Assembly (NCBI RefSeq): GCF_017515565.1
Contig: NZ_JAFWFN010000065.1
Span: 1 to 46,110, forward strand
DNA: 46,110 bases
Direction: 5' to 3'
Origin: Halomonas sp.
GTDB taxonomy: Bacteria > Pseudomonadota > Gammaproteobacteria > Pseudomonadales > Halomonadaceae
Part shown: in pieces, positions 33,423-42,416 of the stretch
Position numbering within the stretch: the stretch's first letter is position 1
Layout of the letters: each line of letters starts with the position of its first letter
Position numbers and translations under genes: made by a program
Notes under the pieces: generated by a model
Database searches by the model: none
What the model was told of the DNA's origin: nothing
The model's input: the letters and a program-made list of their open reading frames with translations, nothing else

Positions 33423-35091
33423 TGGCTTGCTCCATTGATACGACTACCTGATTGCGTCCTTGGTCTTTGGCAAGGTAGAGCGCCTGGTCGGCGCTTAAAC
33501 GCAGCGATTCGGTAGAAGGCTGCGCGGGGAAGCTGCTTATACCAGCGCTGAAGGTGCAGCGAAAACCGACGTCACCGGCGTGGAAATCGACCAGTGCAAA
33601 ATCCTCGCGCAAACTATTGATTAATGTGGCGGCTTTCTCGGCGTTGACACCTTTTAGCAGCACAACAAACTCTTCGCCGCCGTAGCGGCCGATAATATCA
33701 GAGAGCCGCAGGCGGCTCTTTAATAGCCTCGCCAGGGTGATAATCACTTGATCGCCCGCCAAGTGGCCGTGGGTATCGTTAACATGTTTAAAGTGATCGA
33801 TATCAATCATCGCCATGGCGTGCTGGCTGTTTTCGCGGTGTGCTTGGGCGAGGGTTTTATTGATGAGTTCGGTGGTGGTGCTGTGGTTATACAAGCCGGT
33901 CATACTATCGCGGGTCATTAATGAGCGCAGCAGGCGTAGGCGTTCAGCGCGCAGCCGCACGGCCGAGACCAGCTCCTCAGCCTGCACGGGCTTGGTAAGA
34001 AAGGCTTCAACGCCCGCGGACATCGCGGAAATTTGCTTTTGGCTGTCGGTTTCACTAGAGAGATAGATGATTGGTAGCCCTAGGTACTCCGGCTGCTGAC
34101 GAATAATCGTCGCCAGTTCTTCCCCTGAACACACCGGCATATACACATCGACCAGCAGTAAGTCGGGGCTAAAGCGCTCCATCGTAGTGAGCGCATCGGC
34201 GGGATGGTGAACTTGGTGAGCCATCATGCCGCCCTCTTCAAGCAGCAAGGCATGGTAGGCAGCTACTTCAGGCTCATCATCCACCACGAGTACCTTGAGC
34301 GGCTCTTCCGCCGCCGGAGCAGTGAGCTCATCCACCGCCAACATAAGATCCAGCGGCTTCACCGGCTTGATGAAGTAGCCGTCGCAGCCTGCGCGAACGG
34401 CGCTCAGGCGTGAATGAAAGTCGCTGTGGGCCGACAGTACGATGGCGGGCAGCGGTTGGTCGGTTAATTTGTTGAGGCTGGCCAGGGTTTCCGTGCCTGC
34501 TGTCTGGCCTTGGGGGAACTGTACATCCATGATCACCGCGTCGGGCCGACGAGTGAGTACGGCGTTAAAGAACGTTTCCGTGTCGATAAAATGCACCACC
34601 TCATGACCAAAACAGCGGAGATGGTGGATCAGTTGATCGACCTGCTCGGGCTCATCGTCGCACAAGTAAATCAACCGCTGGCGCTTATTGCGCAGCGGCT
34701 CCACTTGGCCGGTCAGCTCAAAGCTGTGCACGGCAGCCAGCGCTTGCTGCTGACCATTATGCGAACGCAAGTGCTGCTGTTCGCGCCCCAGCTGACGTAG
34801 CAGTTCGCTGATATAGGTGTCGATATCAGCACGCTGGGGGGAGGAGGTGAGCGACGCCTCAGCCTGGTCTGCTAACTGAGCAAGCCGCTCAAAGCCTAGT
34901 GACCTTCCGGTTCCTTTCAGGCTATGAAAGAAGCGGTGTAGTTCCGGCGTGAGCCGCGTTTGCTCTTCGGTTGAGGCGCAGCTCTGCTCCCACAGCTTGG
35001 CGGTTTGCGCTAAGCGGGCTGGAAGCTGCTCAATAAAACGCGCACGTAACTGATTTAGCTTTTCGTGCAGCGAAGGGGCGGGCTGAGACAT
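33412..35091 (-). CDS. Hpt-REC-REC-GGDEF response regulator diguanylate cyclase
   Basis: The protein is 559 residues from ATG 35091 (AGG seven bases upstream); a start at 35160 would add 23 residues but lacks a ribosome site. Domains in order are an Hpt with His56 in FFHSLKGTG, a first receiver (YLCDDEP, IMDVQFP, FIKPVKP), a second receiver (VVDDEP, VDVYMP, LTKPVQ) and a GGDEF domain with GGEEF near 468. An RLSD five residues upstream matches the product-inhibition site, so the cyclase looks active. WspR in Pseudomonas has a single receiver and no Hpt. This version can take and pass on phosphate internally. It is probably the output of the CheA encoded upstream. Confidence 0.9.
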   Translation of the reverse strand: MSQPAPSLHEKLNQLRARFIEQLPARLAQTAKLWEQSCASTEEQTRLTPELHRFFHSLKGTGRSLGFERLAQLADQAEASLTSSPQRADIDTYISELLRQLGREQQHLRSHNGQQQALAAVHSFELTGQVEPLRNKRQRLIYLCDDEPEQVDQLIHHLRCFGHEVVHFIDTETFFNAVLTRRPDAVIMDVQFPQGQTAGTETLASLNKLTDQPLPAIVLSAHSDFHSRLSAVRAGCDGYFIKPVKPLDLMLAVDELTAPAAEEPLKVLVVDDEPEVAAYHALLLEEGGMMAHQVHHPADALTTMERFSPDLLLVDVYMPVCSGEELATIIRQQPEYLGLPIIYLSSETDSQKQISAMSAGVEAFLTKPVQAEELVSAVRLRAERLRLLRSLMTRDSMTGLYNHSTTTELINKTLAQAHRENSQHAMAMIDIDHFKHVNDTHGHLAGDQVIITLARLLKSRLRLSDIIGRYGGEEFVVLLKGVNAEKAATLINSLREDFALVDFHAGDVGFRCTFSAGISSFPAQPSTESLRLSADQALYLAKDQGRNQVVVSMEQANDC

Positions 35092-35175
35092 CAGACTACC
35101 TACGTGATTGGTCGAAAGCGGCGATCCGTTCCATTTTATCCATTCCATCGCATCGAACATTGTTTAAGAGCATTC

Positions 35176-35532
35176 TTAGCCGTTGAGCGCCTGTTGAACG
35201 GCGGCTTCTAGGTTACCGGCCAGCTCGGCATCTTTACGCAAACAGGCGTCCAGCCCCGGTGTCTGTCGTAGTGCTTCATCCGGGGTGTCCCCGGTAAGTA
35301 AAATAAACGGCAGGTGATTGTCTTGCTCGCGCAGCATCGCTAGCAGTGCTGTTCCGCTGACAAGGGGCATGTGCATATCGCTGACAATCAGTTTGATATC
35401 GCTGTGAGTGTCTAACTGCTCGACGGCTTCCATTGCGTCATTGGCCATCAGGGTGTCATGCCCCTGTGACTCAAGCAGTGCCGCCGTCATTTCACCCGCT
35501 AGCGGATCGTCGTCTACGACCAGAATATGCAT
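35176..35532 (-). CDS. Single-domain response regulator (CheY-like)
   Basis: A 118-residue receiver domain with VVDDDP, the phospho-acceptor in IVSDMHMP, a threonine in LLTGDTP and a lysine in LRKDAEL in place of the common KP pair. There is no output domain. In this operon it may act as a phosphate sink or a carrier between CheA and the Hpt domain of the cyclase (inference). AGAGG precedes the ATG. Confidence 0.9.
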   Translation of the reverse strand: MHILVVDDDPLAGEMTAALLESQGHDTLMANDAMEAVEQLDTHSDIKLIVSDMHMPLVSGTALLAMLREQDNHLPFILLTGDTPDEALRQTPGLDACLRKDAELAGNLEAAVQQALNG

Positions 35533-35569
35533 CCATGACCTCTTGATTGTTGTGTAAGTAACCTGCGCT

Positions 35570-37678
35570 TTAGCCCAGCAGTGCCTGGAGAGTCTCTACT
35601 AAATTGTTTTGATCAAAACTGCCCTTGACGATATAGGCATCGGCACCGACCTCAATGCCGCGTCGCCGATCAGACTCTTTTTCCCGAGAGGTGATAATAA
35701 TAATCGGCCGATAACGATAAACCTCATTTTCGCGCAGTCGGGCAGTCAGCGCAAAGCCATCCATTACTGGCATCTCAACGTCGGTTAGTACCGCATCAAA
35801 TGGTTCCGCCAATGCTTTGGCTAAGCCATCGCGACCATTTTCGGCCAGCGTGACGTGGTAGCCCCATGCTTCGAGTACGTCTTTCTCTATTTCGCGGGTA
35901 TTCAGTGAGTCATCGACCACCAAAATGCGCTTCGCGAGAGTGGATGAGGGACGCTCATTACCAAGGTGCTGGACATTGTGCCGGGTCGCCTCCAGCAACG
36001 CAGGTATGTGCAGTAGGCTCACCAGTGCATTACGCCCCATGGAAACCATGCCTGAGACCAGCGGTAAATGACGTAGATGCACCGGGAGCGGCTTAATCAC
36101 CATATCGCGCTCATCAATCAGTGAATCAATCATCAAGGCGAGCTTCTGGTGTCGCTGGTGGACGACCAGCAGTAAGGCGTTATCAGTGACGGACGTCGTC
36201 TCAGGTAGCTCAAGCAGTTGGGCCAGTGAGACCACCGGTACAAATTCATTGCGTAAAATCAGCGTGCGCTGTCCAGCAGCATCAATGAATGATTCAGGTG
36301 AACACTCCACCAGCTCGGATACGTAAGGCGCGGTTACCCCTAGGGTGACACCGCCAACGCTGATCAACAGCACGCGCATCATAGCCAGTGAGAGAGGCAG
36401 GCGCAGGGTAAAGCGCGTGCCGTTGCCGCGTTCGCTGGTAAGCTGCAAGTCGCCGTTAAGCTCGTCCATTACAGTGCGCTTAACCACATCCAAGCCTACG
36501 CCGCGCCCAGAAAAGTCGGTAATCATGCTTTTAGTAGAGAAACCCGGCAGGAAAATAAGCTCCAGGGTTTCCTGCTCACTCAGCGTATTTAGCTGCTCTT
36601 CACTGACCAGCTGTTTGGCGAGCGCTTTCTGACGCACCGCGTCCAACGCAATACCTGCGCCATCATCATGCATCTCAACCACCACCCAGTCCGCATCCTG
36701 CCACGCTTCAATCACCAACTTCCCCCGGGGTGATTTACCCGACGCCACGCGCTCGGCAGGTGGCTCGAAGCCATGATCCAAGGCATTGCGCAGCAGGTGA
36801 ATGAGCGGGTCTGACAAGCGATCAATCATCTGGCGATCAAGCTCTATTTCGCCGCCTCGTACACGGCAGTCGACCTGTTTGCCGAGTGATTGAGCCAACT
36901 CACGGGACATGTGCGCGAGTGGATCAAACACCACGCTTAGCGGCAGCATGCGCATTTGCAGTGCTCGGTCGTGGAGGTCGTTCATCAGCGAATCGTGACT
37001 TAAAACGCTATCTTTCAGCTCACGGTGAAAGACGTGAAAGGGCGCCTGCTGCTCGGCAGGGAGCGTAGTGCTTAACGCGCGGGCTTGGTCAACCAAGGTA
37101 TGTAAGTGGTGATGGCCGGAAAGTACTTCACCCATCAAGCGGATAACATCGTCTAGCCGGTCCAAACGAACCCGCACCGTATCGCTGAGGCGTAGTTCGC
37201 TCTCGGCGGTCTGCGTAGTGGAGGTAGAGGGTGCCGAAGGCGTAACAGAAGGCGCGGGTGCAGGCGTACTGGGCAGGGGTTGAGTTTGAAGAGCAGCCTG
37301 TTCAAGGGCGCTACACAACGCCTCATCAGCGGCAGGTAAGTCATCACCTGTCGCCCCCTGGGCTAGCCGACTGACAAAGTCAGAAAGCCCATCAACGGCT
37401 TGGTTAAGCAGGCTGGTAACCGTCGGCGATGCAGTTAGGGTGCCGTCGCGCAGGGCGCTGAGCAGTTCTTCCGTGCTATGGGCCAGTGCCGTAATGGGCG
37501 CCAGCTTCAACATGCGCGATGAGCCTTTGAGCGTATGCGCTGCGCGAAACAGCTCATTGATCAGCTCACGGTCAGCGTTGCCCTGCTCTAATGCGCTTAT
37601 CCCTTCGCGTAAACGCGGCAGGTGGTCGGCGGCCTCCTCCACAAAACGCTGAATAAAGCGGCGAATATCCAGCGCCAT
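35570..37678 (-). CDS. Hybrid CheA-REC histidine kinase (WspE-like)
   Basis: A 702-residue kinase. The N-terminal Hpt has His48 in AAHTLKGSS, and a proline/serine/threonine-rich linker lies at about 135-160. Dimerisation and ATPase regions follow (HLLRNALDHGFEPPAER, HDDGAGI, GRGVGLDVVK). Then come a CheW-like regulatory domain and a C-terminal receiver (VVDDSLNTREIE, LTDVEMPVMDG). Fusion of CheA to a receiver is typical of WspE and other chemosensory systems not devoted to swimming. One base separates the CheR stop and this start. Its likely targets are the receivers encoded downstream and CheB. Confidence 0.94.
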   Translation of the reverse strand: MALDIRRFIQRFVEEAADHLPRLREGISALEQGNADRELINELFRAAHTLKGSSRMLKLAPITALAHSTEELLSALRDGTLTASPTVTSLLNQAVDGLSDFVSRLAQGATGDDLPAADEALCSALEQAALQTQPLPSTPAPAPSVTPSAPSTSTTQTAESELRLSDTVRVRLDRLDDVIRLMGEVLSGHHHLHTLVDQARALSTTLPAEQQAPFHVFHRELKDSVLSHDSLMNDLHDRALQMRMLPLSVVFDPLAHMSRELAQSLGKQVDCRVRGGEIELDRQMIDRLSDPLIHLLRNALDHGFEPPAERVASGKSPRGKLVIEAWQDADWVVVEMHDDGAGIALDAVRQKALAKQLVSEEQLNTLSEQETLELIFLPGFSTKSMITDFSGRGVGLDVVKRTVMDELNGDLQLTSERGNGTRFTLRLPLSLAMMRVLLISVGGVTLGVTAPYVSELVECSPESFIDAAGQRTLILRNEFVPVVSLAQLLELPETTSVTDNALLLVVHQRHQKLALMIDSLIDERDMVIKPLPVHLRHLPLVSGMVSMGRNALVSLLHIPALLEATRHNVQHLGNERPSSTLAKRILVVDDSLNTREIEKDVLEAWGYHVTLAENGRDGLAKALAEPFDAVLTDVEMPVMDGFALTARLRENEVYRYRPIIIITSREKESDRRRGIEVGADAYIVKGSFDQNNLVETLQALLG

Positions 37679-37679
37679 G

Positions 37680-39095
37680 TTAACCCACTCCCTGTGAGGT
37701 GCTAGTTGATGCCAGCGTGGTGCTGTCCGTTTCTAAATAACGTTCGGCAAGAAAGCGCGCATCACCGGGTGGCAGTGGTGGGGCGATAGTGTCTAACCCG
37801 CCGCTGGAGGTGGGCGCGGTGGTCAGCAAACGCACCACCGCGGCATAGCGTTGCTTGCGCTGTAGCGGCTCGTCGGTCAATTCACCCTGGCGATACAGTT
37901 CAGCTAAATAGAAGTGCGCTGGCCAGCACTCTGGGGCAACGTAAATAGCCCGTTTAAAATAGTCGTAGGCCACATGGGGCTTTTGCTGCCAGCGGGCGAC
38001 TAGCCCGGCTAGTACTAGCGTATCGATTGACCACGGCTGTTGTTTAAGGAGCGCCTCTAGTAGTGTTGCGGCCTCGTTAAAGGCATTTTGATTGAGCAAC
38101 TGATGGGCAGTGTGCAGCTGGTGAGTGGAGCTGTCTGCTTGTTCGTTATCCGCCTCCTGGGCAAGAGATGCGTCGGGCGCTAAATCAGTGCTGCTCGTTT
38201 TACTGGCGCTCTCACTGATTTCAATACTGTCATCAGCTTTTTCGACCATTGTGAGCATGGGGGGCTCAAGGGGAGCCGTTGGTACTGTTGGGGACTGCTC
38301 TGCGCGGCGAAAGTAAAATACGCCCTGATCTTCGACCAGCTCAAATACGCCGAGATCGTTACCCAACGTTTCGGTAACACCGCAGAGTAAGATGCCATTC
38401 GGAGCCAGCAACTGGCTAAGCTGATGGTGAATACGCCGCCGCGTCTGCGGGTCAAAGTAGATTGATACATTGCGAAACAGAATCACATCAAAGGGGCCGC
38501 CCGGATGACTCTCATTGGCGTTTAAAAGGTTAAACGGACAAAACGTTACCCATTGGCGAAGTGATTCGTGAAGCTTGAAGCGACCCTGGAAAGGGCTAAA
38601 ATAACGCGCTTTGAAGTCAGGCGAGAGTGCGCGAAACGCCATGCCGCTATAAATCGCCTGGCGTGCCTTGGCGAGAATTTGTTGATCCAGGTCGCCGCCG
38701 GTGAGAGTAAACAGTGATTTAGCGCGCTCGCCAAAGCGCTCAAACAGCATCATCGCTACGCTGTAGGGCTCCTCACCGGAAGAACAGCCTGCGCTAAAGA
38801 TGGATAGCGGCGGCCCCCCTGCCGCTAAACGCTCAGGCAGATAGGTGCTAACTAACCAGTTCAAAGCATCTGGTTCACGGCAAAAATAGGTCTCGTTAAC
38901 CGTTAACTGGCTGACAAAGTGATCGAAGAGCACTGTGTCGCTGGTTAATTGTTTAAGCAGCTGGGTGTTATCAGCTAGCCCAGTGAAGGCTTGCAAGCTG
39001 GCGACCGCCCGGGATAGCCGCGCTTCGGCTAAGCCCTCTAGGTGTAAGCCGCAGCGCTGATGCACCAGGGTTTTAAAGGGGGCATGGGTGCTCAT
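37680..39095 (-). CDS. CheR methyltransferase with C-terminal TPR region (WspC-like)
   Basis: A 471-residue protein. The CheR domain covers about residues 1-265 (NETYFCREPDAL, IFSAGCSSGEEPYSVAM, VILFRNVSIYFD). A low-complexity acidic linker is followed by tetratricopeptide-like helices from about 325 to 430. It should methylate glutamates on the operon's receptor using AdoMet. A CheR with a TPR tail is characteristic of WspC. Asn-Val replaces the more common Asn-Val-Leu/Met-Ile wording of the active loop only slightly. It overlaps cheB by four bases. Confidence 0.92.
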   Translation of the reverse strand: MSTHAPFKTLVHQRCGLHLEGLAEARLSRAVASLQAFTGLADNTQLLKQLTSDTVLFDHFVSQLTVNETYFCREPDALNWLVSTYLPERLAAGGPPLSIFSAGCSSGEEPYSVAMMLFERFGERAKSLFTLTGGDLDQQILAKARQAIYSGMAFRALSPDFKARYFSPFQGRFKLHESLRQWVTFCPFNLLNANESHPGGPFDVILFRNVSIYFDPQTRRRIHHQLSQLLAPNGILLCGVTETLGNDLGVFELVEDQGVFYFRRAEQSPTVPTAPLEPPMLTMVEKADDSIEISESASKTSSTDLAPDASLAQEADNEQADSSTHQLHTAHQLLNQNAFNEAATLLEALLKQQPWSIDTLVLAGLVARWQQKPHVAYDYFKRAIYVAPECWPAHFYLAELYRQGELTDEPLQRKQRYAAVVRLLTTAPTSSGGLDTIAPPLPPGDARFLAERYLETDSTTLASTSTSQGVG

Positions 39096-40159
39096 GCTTG
39101 TGGCTCCGGTCGGCTATCTAGGTAACCGCAAACATTGTGTAACAGTTGACCAGCGAGGCGATCAAGCGGTAACTCATACTGAATAATGCCCGCTTTAACG
39201 GCTTCCTGGTTCATGCCATAAATAACTGAGCTGGCTTCATCTTGCGCGAAGGTGGTGCCACCTGCTTGATAAATAGCCCGCATGCCAATAACGCCATCGC
39301 GGCCCATACCGGTCAAGATAATGCCGATGGCATCTCTGCCGTAGACCTCTGCGACACTCTGCAACAGCACATCGCCGCTAGGGTGATAAAGAGAGTTATG
39401 GGGGCTGGGTTGAAGCTGGAAGCGGTGGCGGGGGGAGGCACATAAATCACGCTCTGAAGGTGATAGGTAAATGTGCCCAGGCCGGATCTGCTCGCCCTCT
39501 TTGGCAACAGTGACCGGCATGGCGCATAGCGATGCTAGCCATTCAGCCATGCCATCAATAAACCCATGGCTGATGTGCTGGGCGATCACAATAGGCGCTG
39601 GAAACCCGGCGGGTAGCGTTCGCAGCAGGCGCACTAGGGCTTGCGGGCCACCGGTCGAACAGGCGATTGCGACGACGTGTTGAAAATCCCGCGGTACGCC
39701 ACTTGGGGCTGCGGGCAGGGTAGGCATGGTGATAATGGGAGCAGGTGTTGTGACGCGCCGCCGTAGTCGAGTGATCACCGCAACACCAGCGAGCAGGCGA
39801 ACACGCTCCAAAAGACGCTCTGCGTCGGCCCCTTCTAATGTGGGTTTAGGCATTACTTCCAGCGCGCCCACTTCTAAAGCCTGATAAGCCGTTTGAGCAT
39901 CGGAGCGGTCACTGACCACCAGGATGGGCACGCCCCTGCTATACATAATTTCTTCAATAGCGCTTAGGCCGTCCATCACCGGCATGTTGAGATCCATGGT
40001 GATCAGCTGCGGTGCAAGGCGTTTGACCAGCTCCACTGCTTCGCGGCCGTTAGTGGCTTCACCTACGACCTCAATATCATCGGCTCGGCTAAGGATATCG
40101 CGTAGCACGTCGCGGGCTACTTGGCTGTCGTCGGCAATGACTACCCGAATTACACTCAT
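39092..40159 (-). CDS. cheB: CheB protein-glutamate methylesterase (WspF-like)
   Basis: A 355-residue protein with an N-terminal receiver (Asp56 in TMDLNMPVMDG) and a methylesterase domain. The esterase triad is visible as Ser168 (ACSTGGPQ), His195 (AQHISHG) and an Asp in GMGRDG. It removes methyl groups from the receptor after phosphorylation by CheA and so resets the system. AAGGA lies six bases before the ATG, 12 bases downstream of the receptor gene. In Pseudomonas, loss of the equivalent WspF locks c-di-GMP production on. Confidence 0.94.
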   Translation of the reverse strand: MSVIRVVIADDSQVARDVLRDILSRADDIEVVGEATNGREAVELVKRLAPQLITMDLNMPVMDGLSAIEEIMYSRGVPILVVSDRSDAQTAYQALEVGALEVMPKPTLEGADAERLLERVRLLAGVAVITRLRRRVTTPAPIITMPTLPAAPSGVPRDFQHVVAIACSTGGPQALVRLLRTLPAGFPAPIVIAQHISHGFIDGMAEWLASLCAMPVTVAKEGEQIRPGHIYLSPSERDLCASPRHRFQLQPSPHNSLYHPSGDVLLQSVAEVYGRDAIGIILTGMGRDGVIGMRAIYQAGGTTFAQDEASSVIYGMNQEAVKAGIIQYELPLDRLAGQLLHNVCGYLDSRPEPQA

Positions 40160-40171
40160 CCGGTATCCTTA

Positions 40172-42184
40172 TCAGCGGTCTTTATGGGTAAGGGTGAACT
40201 CCTGCACCAGCGCGTTAAGCTCTGTCGACATATGGATCATATCTTGGCTGATATCGGTAATGCTGCGCACCGAATGGGCATTGCGTGAACTGGCTGTGTC
40301 GATGTCGCGCAGCGCCATGACCACCTGGCTACTGGCGGTTTTTTGTTGCTGAGTAGAGAGCGATATCTGCTGGGCTGCACTGCTGGTTTGACTTGCCGCT
40401 TTGAGCAGTGCGTCCAGGTCCTGGGCAGTGCTCATACTGGCTTCAACGCCTTGCTCGATTGAGGAGGCGCCTTTTTCAGAAGCCACGACTAAGCGATTAA
40501 TAGCCGTCTGAATATCATCGGTATGCGCTTCGATTTCTTGGGTAGAGTCGGTCACGCTGTCAGCCAAACGGCGTATCTCGCTGGCCACAACCGAAAAGCG
40601 TCGGCCCGACTCCCCCGCGCTGGAGGCTTCCAGCGCGGCATTAAAGGCGATCAGCTTGGTCTGGGCGGCTAGCGTATTGATCAATTCCATGACTTTATTG
40701 ATCTGCTTAGATTTAGCCCCCAGCGTCATGATCTCGGTCAGGCTCTGCTCGCTGTCGCTGCGGATATCCTGCATTTTTGACTGCAGAAGCTGCATGGCCG
40801 CACTGCCTTTGCGGCTGCGCTCCAGGGTTTGGTTGGCAACGTCGACCACTGACTGGGAGTGGTCAGCGATTTGGGTAGATGAGGTAGAAAGTTCTTCCAT
40901 GGTGGAGGTGATTTCAGCGACCGAAGAGGCCATCTCTTCAACGGCTGCGGCCATGGTCTGGCTTGCTTCATTGTCAATATCGCTGCCGTGCACACCTGAA
41001 AGACCAGCGGTTTTTGCCAGCCGGTCGGCGACGTGCGTTAGCGCCATTGCGTTCTTGGCCACCGCCGCAATGGCGCGGGAGAGACGCTCAAGGAGCTCGT
41101 TAGTTTGATGGGCTAAGTCGCCAAGCTCCGCTTTGTCGTCGGTGCTGACGCGCCGCGAGAGATCTAAACTGTGGGTGATATCTTTCAGCTGGCGCTGGAA
41201 ATCAATGAGTGGACGAATAAGGCTGCCGGTCAGTGGGTACAGAATCAGCAACCCGACAAGCAGTATGAGTAAACCTATACCGCTGGATTCCAGGAAGCGC
41301 ACACGCGTGGATGCCAAGTAAGCCTCTTTATCAACCTCAACCATTAGGTAGCGCTGCAGCTCGGGTAGCCAGCGTGTGTTAACCAGCAGTGCGCTGCCAT
41401 CGCGCTCAATTTCGTGAAACTGACGCCGTTCATCGGGCTGCAAGCGCTGCGACATTTGATTGGGCAGAGGCTCTGACGTTATTACGCCCTCACCGCTGTG
41501 AATGAGCAACTCACCTTCGGCGCTGATAAGCGAGGCGCGCCCGGTATTCCCTAAGCGGAAGTCACTAATCAAGCTGGCCATTTGGGAGAGATCAAGCCCC
41601 GCTCCGGCCACTACCAGCGGTCGCCCATTGGCAGCATTGATTTCACTGCGGTAGTTAACGTACACAAAGGCATCATCGGGTGAAAAAGTATCGCTATCTA
41701 AATTTAGCTCGTAAGCGTTATCGCTTTCAGTAAAGCGGTAGTACCAATCATCGTCACTGCCAGGCGGCTGGAGAGTACGCTGCAGGAGTTCGCCGTTGCG
41801 CAGTTGGAAATAGTAACCCCGCCCCTGGTACTGAGCGGCGATAAACAGTAGCTCGGTGTCTATCTGCTCCATCAGGCGCGTAAGGTAGCGGGTAATATCG
41901 TTTTGTTGTGCTTCAGGTAATCCGTCGCTAATCCACTGTTCAATAAAGTAGCTATTGGCAAGGCTTTCGGAAATGGCCAGATCCTGGCTAAGGTTAAGGT
42001 TTATATGCGCAGCTAATCCTTCGATCTGTGCCGGTAGCTCCTGATTAAGCAGATTATCCAGCCGCGCTTGGCTGTGGGAGCGCGCTTGAAGATAGAGCGC
42101 CAGAAGCATGGCTAGCGCTAAGACGATCCCAAAGGATAAAAATAGCCGAAGCCGTAAAGGTAGGGATTTCCAGCGCGCCATCAT
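40172..42184 (-). CDS. Methyl-accepting chemotaxis protein (WspA-like receptor)
   Basis: A 670-residue receptor from ATG 42184, with GGAG 11 bases upstream; an upstream in-frame TTG is less likely. Membrane segments lie at about 13-33 and 298-320. The periplasmic part between them (about 34-297) looks like a double CACHE domain. A HAMP domain and a long signalling helix follow. The tip reads QTKLIAFNAALEASSAGESG, a pattern I recognise from WspA, in contrast to the LLALNAAIEA of swimming receptors. It heads the operon, so ligand or surface-contact input would control the whole cascade. Three 15-bp repeats lie 112 bases upstream. Confidence 0.92.
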   Translation of the reverse strand: MMARWKSLPLRLRLFLSFGIVLALAMLLALYLQARSHSQARLDNLLNQELPAQIEGLAAHINLNLSQDLAISESLANSYFIEQWISDGLPEAQQNDITRYLTRLMEQIDTELLFIAAQYQGRGYYFQLRNGELLQRTLQPPGSDDDWYYRFTESDNAYELNLDSDTFSPDDAFVYVNYRSEINAANGRPLVVAGAGLDLSQMASLISDFRLGNTGRASLISAEGELLIHSGEGVITSEPLPNQMSQRLQPDERRQFHEIERDGSALLVNTRWLPELQRYLMVEVDKEAYLASTRVRFLESSGIGLLILLVGLLILYPLTGSLIRPLIDFQRQLKDITHSLDLSRRVSTDDKAELGDLAHQTNELLERLSRAIAAVAKNAMALTHVADRLAKTAGLSGVHGSDIDNEASQTMAAAVEEMASSVAEITSTMEELSTSSTQIADHSQSVVDVANQTLERSRKGSAAMQLLQSKMQDIRSDSEQSLTEIMTLGAKSKQINKVMELINTLAAQTKLIAFNAALEASSAGESGRRFSVVASEIRRLADSVTDSTQEIEAHTDDIQTAINRLVVASEKGASSIEQGVEASMSTAQDLDALLKAASQTSSAAQQISLSTQQQKTASSQVVMALRDIDTASSRNAHSVRSITDISQDMIHMSTELNALVQEFTLTHKDR

Positions 42185-42295
42185 GTTCGCCGTTGCTCCA
42201 AAGTAGACGGTGGCCCTGAAGACGCAACGGCATTTAGCATTAACGCTGTTAGGCAACGCTCAGGGTAAAGAAGGTGAAGGGTTGATGCCCCCTCT

Positions 42296-42340
42296 ACTCG
42301 CGGAAGTAATACTCGCGAAAGTAATACTCACGATAGTATC
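42296..42340 (-). repeat. Three tandem 15-bp repeats upstream of the WspA-like operon
   Basis: On the plus strand the units are ACTCGCGGAAGTAAT, ACTCGCGAAAGTAAT and ACTCACGATAGTATC, back to back with no spacer. The first two differ at one base and the third is more diverged. They lie 112-156 bases upstream of the receptor start, where an activator or repressor array would sit. A protein cannot be assigned. Confidence 0.55.
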
Positions 42341-42416
42341 AATCAGTAATACCAATGATTTCAGCTTTTTTAGGGAGCAATGTCCAGCGCTAATAAGTCG
42401 AATTTGGTGCTTCTGT

